DNA of 64,000 nt from Aristolochia californica (Eukaryota > Streptophyta > Magnoliopsida > Piperales > Aristolochiaceae): assembly GCA_029961685.1 (NCBI GenBank), contig JARWKL010000005.1:39283357-39347356 (forward strand), written 5' to 3'. Below, one piece after another: positions 32,893-44,830 of this stretch. Numbering within the stretch: the first letter of the stretch is position 1; each line of letters starts with the position of its first letter. The notes below the pieces were generated by a model that saw nothing but the letters and a program-made list of their open reading frames with translations, did no database searches and was not told where the DNA came from. Position numbers and translations under genes: made by a program.

Positions 32893-33659
32893 ATGTTCGG
32901 ATGTAAGCCAGCTGATACACCAATGAAACCTACTGTCAAGCTATGTGCTGGAACAAATAATGATGTTGATGTTGGTCACTTCCAACGCCTAGTTAGAAAA
33001 CCAATCTATCTCATAGTCACGAAACTGGATATATCGTATTTAGTTAGTATTATTATCAACCAGTATATGCAACAACCACAAGAATCTCACTAGGTAGCAC
33101 TGGAAAGAATCTTCATGTACTTAAATAAGAATCTATGTCAAGGATTATTGTACAAATGTCATGGGCACACTGACATTGAAAGCTTTGCTTGTGCAGATTG
33201 GCCAGGCTCATCTGATGGTTAAAAATCTACCTCTGACTATTGTAAAATGGTTGGGAGCAATTTAGTCACCTTGAGAAGCAAGAAACAAAATGTCATGGTT
33301 TGATCAAGTGTTGAAGCTGAGTACCATGCTATAATACTTGTGTTGAGAGAATTATTATGTCTAAGATCCTTCATGATTGAACTCGGGTTCAAGTTAATCA
33401 GGCCCAAGCAACTTCAGTGTGATAATCATGCAGTTATCCAAATTGCAACCAATCCAGTATTTCACATAAGGGCCAAGCATATCAAGGTAGACTACCATTT
33501 CAATCAAGAAAAACATCAAGTTGGTTATATCCATGCAAAATGTACCTTTCAAGAGTTAATTAGTTGATATCTTCACAAATGCCATTATTGTAGGACCACT
33601 CACAGATACATACTCCAAGTTGGGAATATTTTATGTTCTCTCACCATCTTGAATGGGTG
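32893..33659 (+). pseudogene. copia RT tail and RNase H (element G)
   Basis: RT end: MFGCKPADTPMKPTVKLCAG and LVTKLDISYL-like (32893-33093). RNase H end: ELLCLRSFMIELGF, LQCDNHAVIQIATNPVFH, RAKHIKVDYHF (33340-33567). The domains between are in broken frames. This is a separate element, as E already supplied its own RT and RNase H just upstream. Confidence 0.84.
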
Positions 33660-33968
33660 TGTTGAAGAAGAATAAAGGGTATCCAATGTAATTATGAGAC
33701 TGTGGCTTAAGGTGTAATTAAGTTAGTGATAAAGTATTTTTTCCTTTCATATGTATTAGGCCACCTTAGGCCCACTTATATAAATAAGAAAGAGAGGGGG
33801 AGGAGTTTCATTAAGGAGCTCAGTCCAAACCCTAATCATCTTCCTCTCTCAACTCATCCCCTAGTCTCTTCTAGCCTCTCCTTGCCTTCTACATTTTTTC
33901 CTTCCTTCTTCTTACTTTTCATCTCCCTTAACCTAACCTTCCTAAGGAATAAACCCTAAAATCTAACA
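33660..33968 (+). repeat. 3' LTR of element G
   Basis: 309 bp, TGTTGAAGAAG to ATCTAACA, preceded by a CTTGAATGGGTG purine tract. It abuts the interior of element H. Confidence 0.82.
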
Positions 33969-34171
33969 CATGCCAAATGTTCCAATCCATGGATTGAAGG
34001 AATAATTTCATTCTTAACTTCAAATATCCATTATTTGTCCCGTTAAACATCAAGGGATGGTTGGCAAATTGTCCTTTGGGAAGAACTAATCTGTCTTGAG
34101 ATGCTATTTGAAATTGGGAGTAAAAATAAAATAGGTTTTGATTTCAACAAATGGACTGCTCTGACACCAAT
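33969..34171 (-). pseudogene. SIRE-like copia gag start and primer site (element H)
   Basis: Minus-strand TTGGTGTCAGAGCAG (primer site) followed by a gag start like IASQDRLVLPKGQFANHP and RMKLFLQSMDW. It is homologous to the gag start at 44171 and cut by element G at 33968. Confidence 0.8.
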
Positions 34172-37100
34172 TGTTGGCAAAGGTGGTTCCTCTAGGGAGG
34201 AGGGGAGGGGGGAGTGAATTGAAAATTTACAATTAAAAATTGAGTATTTTTAAATAAAATTAAATGAAAGTAAGACAATCAACAAAGACACAAATAATAG
34301 GAGATAAAAAAATTTGTTATCAATGTTCTCCTACTAGTAGTCACTACCCAAAATTTCACTAATAACTCTATTAGCTTAAATGTTCATAAAAGAGGTTTTG
34401 ACTCTCCTTTAAACTATGTGTATGCTCAAATACATGAATACAAGTCTCTCATTCAGATTGATTATTTAGATTCTAGTCCTAGTAAGTTCTCCTATCTAGA
34501 TTACTTGGCTTTAGAACAACTGTAAGAAGGAACAATGAAAATGCAAAAATAAAAGAAAACTTACAGCCTTGAGATTTTCAAGTCTCCAACTTTGATGCAC
34601 AAAAGAAAAAGTTTTTGGAGCTTTATTTTCTAGTATACATAGAGAATTTAGGAGAGATCGAGAGTTTTAGCAAATTTGTAACTATTTTCTCTCCAAAATG
34701 AATATGTGAAGAAATTTCAACTAAAACCAATGGTTGAATTCAATAAATTGCCAATAAATGTTCTCATTACTATTCTCAAGACATTTGGAGGGATATTTAT
34801 AGGTTTCCCCATCAAACTAGATGTTTTTTGCACATTTAAAAAAAAACTACAAAAAGTATTGATTAATCACTGAAAAGTTTGATCAATCAACCATGTATAA
34901 TGACTATAATTTTGTGTTCCCCAATCTTATTGATCTATCAAGCCATCTATCAGTCGAATTCTCTGCTCATAAAAAATGGCCAGTTGATCAATCAATCCAA
35001 TTAGATTGATCGATCATGCTTTATGGGCCTGGATATGCAATGTTTTGGATGATCGATCATTATACAAGGAATTATCGATCATACTTTATAATTTAAAATT
35101 GATTATTTGTAAAAAAAAATTAAAGTAAGACAATGAACAAAGACACAAAATAGTAGGAGATAAAATTTTTGTTATCAATGTTCTCCTACTAGTAGTCACT
35201 ACCTAAGAACCCTTGCTTAGAAAAATTTCACTAATAACTCTATTAGCTTAAATGTTCATAAAAGAGGTTTTGACTCTCGTTTAAACCATGTGTATGCTCA
35301 AATACACGAATACAAGTCTCTCATTGAGATTGATCAGTTAGATTCTAGTTTTAGTAAGCTCTCCTATCTAGATTACTTGGCTTTAGAACAATCGTAAGAA
35401 GAAACAATGAAAATGCAAAAATAAAAGAAAACTTATGCCCTTGAGATTTCCAAGTGTCCGACCTTTGATTCACAAAATAAAACTTTTTTGGAGCTTTATT
35501 TGCAAGTATAAATAGATAATTTAGGAGAGATAGAGAGTTTTAGAAATTTTGTAACTATTTTCTCTCAAAAATGGATTTGTGAGTAATTTCAAGTAAAAGT
35601 GGTGGTTGAATTCAATAAATTGTCAATAAATGCTCTCATTACTATTCACAAAACATTTGGAGGGGTATTTATAAGTTTTCCCATCAAACTAGATGTTTTT
35701 TTTTCACAATTTTTAAGAAAACTACAAAAAGTATTGATTAATAATCACTAAAAAGTTAAGATCAATCAACCATGTATAATAACTATGTTTTTTGCGTTCT
35801 GCAAGCTTATTGATCGATCAAGCTATCTATCAATCGAATTCTCTACTCATATAAAATGGCCAGTTGATCTATCAATCCAATTAGGTTGATTGATCATACT
35901 TTATGGGGATGGCTATGCAATGTTTTGGACAATCGATCATTATACATGGAATTATCGATCATACTTTACAATTAGAGATTGAGTATTTGTAAATAAAATT
36001 AAATGAAAGTAAGACAATCAACAAAGACACAAAATAATAGGAGATAAAAATTTTGGTACCAATGTTTTCCTACTAGTAGTCACTACCCAAGAACCCTTGC
36101 TTAGGAAATTTTTACTAATAACTCTATTAGCTTAAATGTTCTTGAAAGAGGTTCTGGCTCTTCTTTAAACCATGTGTATACTCAAATACATGAATACAAG
36201 TCTCTCATTGAGATTGATAAGTTAAATTCTAATTCTAGTAAGTTCTCCTATCTAAATTACTTGGCTTTAGAACAACCGTAACAAGAAACAATGAAAATGC
36301 AAAAATAAAAGAAAACTTATGCCCTTAAGATTTCCAAGTCTCCAACCTTTGATGCACAAAATAAAAAGCTTTTGGAGCTTTATTTGCTAGTATACATAGA
36401 GAATTTAGGAAAGATTGAGAGTTTTAGCAAGTTTGTAACTATTTTCTCTCAAAAATGGATTTGTGAAGAAATTTTAAGTAAAACTAGTGGTTGGATTCAA
36501 TAAATTGCCAATAAATGCTCTCATTACTATTCACAAGACATTTGGAGGGGTATTTATAAGTTTTCCCATCAAACTAGATGTTTTTCACACATTTCAAAAA
36601 AAAAAAAAAAACTATAAAAAGTATTGATTAATCACTGTAAAGTTATGATCAATCAACCATGTAAAATGGCAATATTTTTGTGTTCTCCAAGCTTATTGAT
36701 CGATCAATTCATCGATCAATCAAATTCTTTGCTCATAAAAAATGGCCCGTTGATCAATAAATCCAATTAGGTTGATTGATCATGTTTTATGGGACTGGCT
36801 ATGCAATGTTCTAGACGATCGATCATTATACAGGGAATTATCGATCATACTTTATAGCTTAATATGGTTAGTTTCTGGAGGAGTGATCAATACATTGATT
36901 GATCATGTTTTATGTGTTTTTGCTAAATTGTATTTTGTATGATAGACCAAGACCATGTAGGTTGATCGATCTTCTTTTAAGCCAAATTATGAAAATTTGA
37001 TTTTAAACATGATGATAATACAACTAAGTGTTTTGAAAGTTTAAAATTTTATAATGCATCAACTAAACATGATTGTGAAAATTATCATAAAGCTCCAAAG

Positions 37101-37411
37101 TCTCTTGTGTACCTCAAAATCGAAGTGTGGTGTCGTCTTCTTTACACTGCTAGAGTTCTTTAGGCATTGCTATACAACATAGACTCTAGTCTTAAAATCT
37201 TTGTTTCTTCGCTTGTGGGTGCTTCTTCAAAATGACTTCAAACGGATCAACTCTAGGTCTTGCATTGAGTTTTACCAGTTTTTTTTTTGTAGACCTTGAT
37301 TTTGTGTATCTTGAAGGAATTGCATCTAAAATGCTTCATTACAAATATTAGTACAATTATGATTAAAAATATTATCATCAAAATATAGATGGAAGTCAAC
37401 CTAAGTCAACA
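34172..37411 (-). repeat. 5' LTR of element H, 3.24 kb with internal triplication
   Basis: TGTTGGCAAAGG to AGTCAACA on the plus strand. The middle contains three tandem units of about 855 to 890 bp (about 34230-35085, 35086-35965, 35966-36855), each with AGTAAGACAAT, CCTACTAGTAGTCACTACC and GATC-rich palindromes. The related LTR at 42522-44109 has one unit and is 1.59 kb. This accounts for the unusual length. Confidence 0.85.
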
Positions 37412-38300
37412 AAGATCTTATTAACCAACTCGATCACAAGAGAGAAATTGACCAATTACAATAAAGGGCAGTTTGGATATTATTAAAGGGATGCATTTGG
37501 AAATGAAAAGCGAAGATAATAAATATTATAAAAATAAAATAGACCGTTAAAAAATTATGGTATTGGGGCTGTAAATGTGGAAAAGGGACGAAGCTAGAGA
37601 AATTTTTTGGAAATAAAACAATTCATTAGTGAAAATGGTTCAAGCTGGTGGAAGGAAGGTGGTAGTACTTTCGACAAATGATGCATGTTGGATCTTAACC
37701 AGTTCATGGGAAAGCAAGAGACGTAAACAGCGAAGGCCGACATGTCGACTTTATTCCAGCTCAGAGAGAGAGGATAATGCTGTTGGAACGGGGCCCATCT
37801 TTTGAATGGGATTTGTTCCAAATTTCTCGGATTAGACCTACAGAATAGACATTCTCGCATGCTCTGGAGCAGTCACATCCTGTAAGCGTAAGGCACCATC
37901 CGGCCTCAAGATGCCCACAAATTAGTTCTTGAGCTTCGTTTCTCCGATCACCACATTGACGAGGATTGGAACTGCCTGTTCGCAGTTAGCAGGAACACTA
38001 CTTTTCGACACTTTAAGTTGCCTTCTGCTGCCGCGATTGGGAGTTCTGACTTTTATACTCATCTCCGGTTGCGATGGGTTGGTTCTTCAGAATTAAAAAG
38101 GGAATTTATTCCGGAAGATTGTATTCTTCTGTTACAATGCGCAGTCTGCCGACTTCTAACAGGGAACAATTGGGGTCCGGCTGGTCGGTTCACAATTCCT
38201 CTTAGTGATCTTTTTGCTCCGTCTCTTTCATTCTTTTGGCGTTCTTTCTTGATGCGAGTAGTAGACGTGAAGCATAGGGACGATCCCCACCACTTTCTAT
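37412..38300. other. intergenic DNA upstream of the UGT gene
   Basis: No convincing gene. A 142-codon frame at 38018-38446 overlaps the UGT promoter and 5' UTR and has no domain. Confidence 0.55.
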
Positions 38301-38305
38301 TTCAT

Positions 38306-38342
38306 CACGTGTACTTGAAACTCGTTTCTCCATGCTATATAA
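38306..38342 (+). promoter_or_regulatory. UGT promoter: G-box and TATA box
   Basis: CACGTG (38306-38311), a G-box for bZIP or bHLH factors, lies 24 bp before TATATAA (38336-38342). The TATA box is 110 bp upstream of the ATG. Confidence 0.65.
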
Positions 38343-38443
38343 ACTCTCTGGTGCAGTATCAAGGACTCCCCAACCAACGAAGCCGACACCTTAACTCTCT
38401 GGTGCAGTATCAAGGACTCCCCCAACCACCGAAACCAACTCCT
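38341..38443 (+). repeat. 51-bp tandem repeat in the UGT 5' leader
   Basis: AACTCTCTGGTGCAGTATCA and the bases after it occur at 38341 and again at 38392, so the 5' UTR holds two copies of a unit of about 51 bp with few differences. Confidence 0.88.
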
Positions 38444-38451
38444 TGAGCACG

Positions 38452-41375
38452 ATGACAATGGCCAGAGAAGAAGAGAAGCAGGAGTTTCAAGGAAGAGGCC
38501 CTCGTCTGGTTCTATTCCCATGTCCATTAGAAGGCCACTTGAACCCCATGCTCTACCTTGCCTACCTCCTGCATTCGAAAGGCTTCTCCATCTCCATTGT
38601 CCACACTAAATTCAACTCACCCATTCCTTCCAACCACCAGGACTTCCATTTTGTACCCATCGACGATGGGTCGCCGGAAAAACAGGCTGCCACCGAAGAT
38701 CTAATGGGGTTGATCAAAGCACTAAACGTCATCTGTGCGCAACCCTTCCACGACCGAGTGGCGGAAATGCTTGCCGAGGGTCCTATCACCTGCTTAATCT
38801 CTGATGCTCTCTTGCATTTTACTCAAGCTGTAGCGGATCGTTTCCAGCTCCCACGCATCATCTTTCGGACCAGCAGTATCACTTCCTTCTTGACTTGCGC
38901 AGCTTTTCCGGTTCTTCGACAAAAGGGTTATCTTCCCATCCGAGGTGTGTGCTACATATTAAAACCATTCTTCTCATATATATGTATGTAGTGACCTGTT
39001 TTATCTTCTAATAGTTGGAAAATGACGCTGATTCTTAGAGCTTTTCCGACGAAATATTACATAGATCATAACAGGTTGGTAATCTTATGATATCTAAAAA
39101 CAAAATACCATACGACAGTTCTAGCTGGTTTTGGAAGCTGAGTTGATCAACTAGAGGTAGATATATGCTCTTAACTTTTATGTAGAAATTAAAGTAATAG
39201 AATGCTATCTTTAGATTAGGAGACTAATATTAGTTAGCTTAATGAGTTTTTAAGCAAAGAGAATATTTTAACTCGTCTCTTCAAAAAAAATGAAAGGGTA
39301 TTGAGCTCCCATGATTGCCGCGGCTGTCTTCGTCGAAATTTAGGATGAAGATAAGCACATTATCTGTTTCTAGATTCCAGGCGCATGAATCGTCTCAATG
39401 TCCAAATTCAAGTGGGAATATACCTATCGAATTTGAGGCTGGTCAATAATGGCGACTCAAAGCAAAGACCATAGTTAAAGACAAGAAGCAGACTCAAAAT
39501 ACTTGTTCGAAATAATTAAAGAATAAAGAGAGTGAACATAGACTGATTAATGTGGCCTTGAAGGGGAGCAAAGTTATCTCTTATCCAACTTGGTTTCTTG
39601 AGCTGTGTCTCAGCGCAAGAAAGAATTGGGGTCGTCCCTTTCTTGGGATCACATATATGGACGACCCAAGCTCCCTTTCTTGGGAACTAGACGAACCATT
39701 AGAATCCAAATACAATTTTCATGGATATAAAATCATTTTTCCATCTGTTTTCTTGGGCTACAACTGGAATCTTTAAAATATGAAACAATCAGAAAAAATA
39801 AAATCCAAAAATCTACAACTGGTTCAAAATGGTTTGGGACACGATGATTACCAAAATTTACCAAAATTTTGGAGTAGGATTGAGCTTGTATTTTTCATTA
39901 CAAAACAAGATTACGCAATTTTCAAAAAGAAAAAAATATTACAGAAACTAATCAAAAGATTAAGTTGTCCAGGCGTTGGTTCTACCAACGAAACGAAGAA
40001 CTTAATCCTTATCATTCCGAAGGTTCGGTCCCCTGTGCCGAAGATGGGCACTTTTTGAAGCAAATAAGCCCCTTTAGGAGGCACTAACTGAGGAAATACT
40101 TGTTTAAGCCAAGAAACTTGCATACATCGTTCATGCAATGAATGGTTACAAGTTGGAAAAGTTTAACTACAACTTGGCTGCAATATTGATGTACAAAGTT
40201 ACAAGCATATCAGAGACCCCACCGCCTGTTCCAAAAGTTTAAATTATTGAAACAACCTTACATTCGCTTTTGGCGGAAAGTAGTTCAGGCACGCAGTGCT
40301 GTTCTGTGTGGGAAATTAGTAGTCGCTTTTGATTTTGACTCCCGAACTCATTCTAAATTTGTCCGAATGAATAACAAGTTTTTTCTATGTTTCGTTGAGA
40401 AATCTCGTTTTAATTTTGTTATTTTATGTTAATTCTGTTCAATGAATCCGATATCTTCTTCATGAACAAATAAGTAATTTAATTTTATTTTTTCTTGCAG
40501 ATCCTCAATCAGAGGCCATGGTCTCAGAGTTGCCTCCCCTCAGAGTAAAAGACCTACCCAACATCGGGACTGACAAGGTAGACAGCCTCTACCAGTTGGT
40601 CTCCAACATGATCAATGAAACAAAAACCTGTGTGGGGGTCATCTCCAACTCCTTCGATTACCTTGAGACTACTTCACTAGTAAAAATTCGTCAAGAATTT
40701 AACATGCCAATCTTCCCCATAGGCCCTTTACATAAATACTCTCTGGGTTCTTCAGGTACCTTACTTACACAGGATCGAAGTTGCATGACCTGGCTCCAGC
40801 AACAAGCTCCCGATTCAGTCATCTACGTAAGCTTGGGTAGTTTAGTAGTGTTGAACGAACGTGAACTGGCGGAGATGGCTTGGGGTTTGGCCAACAGCAT
40901 GCAATCCTTCTTGTGGGTGGTGCGACCTGGTTCTGTTCTGGGTTCAGAGGAGGTGGAACTGCCAAAAGGGTTCGAAGAGACGACAATGGAGAGAGGGAGG
41001 ATCGTTCATTGGGCCCCTCAACCGGAGGTTCTCGCCCACTCTGCGGTGGGTGGCTTTTTGACCCATTGCGGTTGGAACTCCACTGTAGAAAGTGTCTCTG
41101 AAGGGGTGCCTATGCTCTGTTGGCCTTGTTTTGGAGATCAGAGGGTGAATGCCAGATTCGTGAGCCATGTCTGGAAGATAGGTCTGCCACTAGAAAACGG
41201 GCTGAACAGAACGAAGATTGAGAAGGGCATAAGAAGACTGATGATGGACAGGGAAGGAAAGGAGATGAGGGAGAGGGCCAAGATTTTAAAAGCAGAAGCA
41301 GGAAACTGCCTAAAGAATGGAGGTTCTTCGTTTGAAGCACTACACAGTTTGGTTAGTCACATCCTGTCATTGTAG
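38452..41375 (+). CDS. family-1 UDP-glycosyltransferase (UGT76-like), two exons
   Basis: Transfers a sugar, probably glucose from UDP-glucose, to a small acceptor in the cytosol. The acceptor cannot be told from sequence. Exon 1 is 38452-38944 and exon 2 is 40501-41375; the 1,556-bp phase-1 intron has GT and CTTGCAG borders. Product 455 residues, normal length. Residue His29 in CPLEGHLNPM is the expected catalytic His and Asp118 in CLISDALL the paired Asp. The 44-residue PSPG box is 335-378 (WAPQPEV...HCGWNST...FGDQ); its final Gln favours glucose. The usual Gln in the QGH motif is Glu27. The open frame upstream starts at TTG, so ATG 38452 is used. RTSS and ELPPLRVKDLP fit group H (UGT76) enzymes. 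AATAAA lies at 41511. Confidence 0.94.
38945..40500 (+). other. intron of the UGT gene
   Basis: Long for this family. It contains GGGTCGTCC (39629) and its inverted copy (39659), and a perfect 7-bp hairpin CGTTGGT-TCT-ACCAACG (39974-39990). No coding domain was found in it. Confidence 0.8.
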
Positions 41376-41510
41376 TAGCTGACATGGAACATATTTATGT
41401 GTATTGTATTAGAGATAATGATGGGATTATCCACGAGGCGCTAGTTCGTTCTACTACTGAAGAAGTGGTATTTATGTAATAGTTTGTATTTTCTGAATAT
41501 AAAAGACAAT

Positions 41511-41516
41511 AATAAA
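41511..41516 (+). terminator. polyadenylation signal of the UGT gene
   Basis: AATAAA, 136 bp after the stop codon, in an AT-rich context. Confidence 0.6.
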
Positions 41517-42521
41517 CTACAGAATGTATATTAATTTTCTGATGTGTATTTTCTGAGTTTCAATTTGGAGTCGATATGTCACCAATCATGCTAGTGAGAT
41601 ACCATTCTAATTGGCAGTTTAAAAAAAAATTTAAGCATTTACATAAAATTTTCATCGTGGATTAGCAAATTTTTAATAGAGGACCAAAAATCCCTTTGAA
41701 AACCCAACGACTTTGTCTAGAACATCAGAGAATTGCTTCAAAGTCTATTTTTCACCTCAAATAACTAAGGGAGTCTGCCAAAGTGACCACAAAACTGCAT
41801 AGAGCATTCCAAGGACGTCAGATCACCTTTGGGTATCAATTTAGGTGAAAAAAAACCTATTCTCTAGCTTTTTAGAATTCAACTAAATACACAGAGCTCT
41901 TGATTTGGTGTTTTTACTGCCAATCTTGTTCTAAGTTACTTTGAAAACAATAGTATAAATGCAGCAAGTACGAATGTGCCCAGATTTCTTAGTTTTCTCT
42001 TACTGAGTTTGATTTTCTTGACACTAGGCACTTTATTTTAAAAAAATTGTGTGCTTGCATGATTTATTGTTGAATACTGGCTTCTTTATTTTTAAATCAG
42101 CCTTGTTCAACAATTGGCATTTGGGGCTTGAATTTATGGTCAATTATACTTGAAAATATCTTAAAAGGTTGCGCTCTTATGGATATTAAGTTTTCTTGAG
42201 AGAACAACTTACTTTGAAACCAATTCTTTTGGAAATTCTAATTGAGCTGCCATCATAGATTAGAAGGGCACAAAGGAAAGGTGTACCTTACCTTCATATA
42301 GGAGCTTTGTATTTTGAAATTCACCTATTAAGTGGCACTGTATCTGAGTATAATTGAAAGCAAATAAACCTTGCATAGGTTTCTAGTCAAGCCTTGTATA
42401 TAAGAAGAAGAAGACAATTATCATTTTCTTCAAATAAAACATCAACAAGTGTTGGTCTCTTATAGTAAGTAATATCTTTCAGTTTGTCTAGATCTTTCTT
42501 CAAGTTTATTAAAGTTTAAGT
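41517..42521. other. intergenic DNA
   Basis: AT-rich, no gene or repeat recognised. Confidence 0.45.
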
Positions 42522-44109
42522 TGTTGACCAAGCGTAGCTCCCATTTCATTTTGATGATAACAAAACTTACTTGATCTAATATTGGCAATTCTAGCATTTC
42601 AAGTATAATTCCTTCAAACGAAAAGTAAAGGTATATGCAATAAAGTGGCAAAAGTTTCCCAAAGACCTCAAGCTACACACCCATGTCAAAGTGATCTTGA
42701 AGAAGTACCCTTAGAAAGAAGAAGCAAAGAATTGAACTCTAGAGTTTAAGAAGTCTTGGGCAATCACAAAAACTCAGTCTATGTAAGAGAGCAACCCCAA
42801 ATCTTCAAACTTTGAGATACAATGAAGTTTTTTGGAGCATTAGAAAAAAAAATGCACAATCTACATGCTTTATCTATGCATACATATGTTTTAAACATGT
42901 TAGAATCACTTATGATCAATTTTAGTCATGCTTTTAAATCACACTTAGTAATCTAACACTGGATTGATCAATCAACATATGCCAATGATCGATCAACGAG
43001 AATGTACACATGGTAAAAATATGAAGGATGATCGATCAATCAGAACATGACCAAACTATGTTGATCGACCATTCCTTGTAGAGTGATTGATCAATTATGT
43101 CCAAGAAATACAAAATTATGAAGATTGATCAATCAAACGAAAGTTTGCCAACCACAGACATAAAGCATGATGGATCATAGGAACGCCATTGATCAATCAC
43201 ACTTGCAATGCACTGCCAGTTGAAATTCTAATTGATCGATCATTCCTTGCACATTGATCGATCAAAATAACTTGTTAGATTCGATAGAAAGATATTGATC
43301 GATCATGCAATCGATCAATAAGTTATTTTTTGACATATAGTTGTACAATTGATTAATCTATTAATACTTTCTAGTGATTGATCAATATAAACCTTTTTGA
43401 AAATGGTAAAAAAATAACTAATTTGGTTTGCGGAACCTTTAAATACCCCACCAAATTTTGTTTTGATAAGTTAATGAGTATTTATTGGTATACACACTGC
43501 ATTCAATATTCTTAATCTTGAAATTCCTTTCCTAAGTCGATTTTTAAGAAAGAAAAAACCTTATTGCAAATCCATTCATATTTTCTCAAATCTTACTCCA
43601 TGTACTCAATTAGTCAAGCTCCAAATTCATTCACATTGTACATCAAAGTTGGAGGCTTGGTAAAATTCAAAGGAGTAACTTGTTCTCCAAAGATCAATGG
43701 TGTAACTTTTTCTCTATTCTTCACATTTTCTAATTTTATTTGAAAGATTCATCTAGAATGTAGAATCTAGATTGAAGAGTTTACTAGGGCTAGAATTTAG
43801 CTCGATCTCATGGGAGATTTCTTATAATTGTGTATTTGAGTATACATATGACTTAAAAGAGAGCCAAAATCTCTTTTGTGTAATTCCAAGCTAATAGAGC
43901 TTATATTAGTGGAATTTCCCAAACAAAGATTCTTGGGCAATGAATACCAATAGTAAAACATAGATAACAAAAAATTTGGTGTTTATTATGGTGTGTGCAT
44001 TTAATTTATTTTTTAATTTGTGTACATTTATTTTTCATTTATGAAAACTGAATTCAGCCAACACCCCCCCCCCCCCTGAGTGCTTCTTGAGCAGCCACCT
44101 GGGCCAACA
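42522..44109 (+). repeat. 5' LTR of a SIRE-like copia element
   Basis: 1,588 bp, TGTTGACCAAGCG to GGGCCAACA, followed by TTGGTATCA (primer site) at 44111. Same family as 34172-37411 and 18289-19901. It has many TTGATCGATCAA-type palindromes (42960-43390) and a 13-base C run near its end. Confidence 0.85.
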
Positions 44110-44170
44110 ATTGGTATCAAATTAGGCCTAAGCATATTTGGAATCAAAATTATCTTGAATATCAATTGAA

Positions 44171-44398
44171 ATGGCATCTCAAGATAAATTGCTCTTTCCC
44201 GAAGGACAAATTGTCAATCATCCCCCTCAATTCAATAGTGAAAACTATGGCTATTGGAAGGTAAGAATGAAATTCTTCCTCCAATCCATAGATTGGGACA
44301 TGACTCCCATAGCTCTCATAGTAAGAAGTCTCACAGAGCCAAAATTAATATGGATTCTAAGAAGAGTCTCAGTTAAAGGTGTTTTAGTTATATAAATC
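44171..44398 (+). pseudogene. SIRE-like gag N-terminus
   Basis: MASQDKLLFPEGQ, FNSENYGYWKVRMKFFLQS: the conserved start of gag in this clade. It is cut at about 44395, where LTR-like sequence of another family begins. Confidence 0.87.
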
Positions 44399-44508
44399 TT
44401 CTATTTATGTCCAATTATTTAATTGCTCTAGGACTTGTCTTTTTGTGTTTAACTTTAGATGTAATTGGAACAATAGTAGTTTTTTAGTAGGAATGAATTC
44501 AATTATAA
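44399..44508. repeat. short LTR fragment
   Basis: Resembles part of the solo LTR at 4816-5317 (TCTATTTAT, CTAGGACTTRTCTTT, GTAATTGGRACAA). Confidence 0.55.
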
Positions 44509-44830
44509 TCACCTTGTTTGAACCAACTCTCTGATGAAGTGATGTCGTATTTCTATCTGTTTTGATTGAGAGTGGTGAACCTGGTTCTTACTTAGAGTTA
44601 TGGCACTCATATTGTCACAAGGGACTGGAATTGCACTTTGCTCTAAGCCATAATCATCTAATTGTTGTTTCATCCAAAGAAGTTGAGCACAACAACTTCC
44701 ACAAGCTATGTATTTAGCCTCGGTGGTAGATAAGGCAACTGAATGTTGTTTCTTGGGAAACCAAGAGACAAACATATTTCCAAGTAATTAGCAGCCACCA
44801 CTCATACTTTTTTTTTGTCAATTTTGCATT
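44509..44830 (-). pseudogene. SIRE-like copia RNase H fragment
   Basis: Minus-strand frame with VSWFPKKQHSVALSTTEAKY, CDNMSAITLSKNQVHHS and KQIEIRHHFIREL. The catalytic Glu and last Asp are present. Orientation is opposite to the gag start 110 bp away, so the element was rearranged. Confidence 0.87.

Noticed and set aside
38018..38446. 142-codon open frame upstream of the UGT
   Set aside because: It overlaps the G-box, TATA box and doubled leader of the UGT; the repeat in the protein is just the leader repeat translated; no domain.
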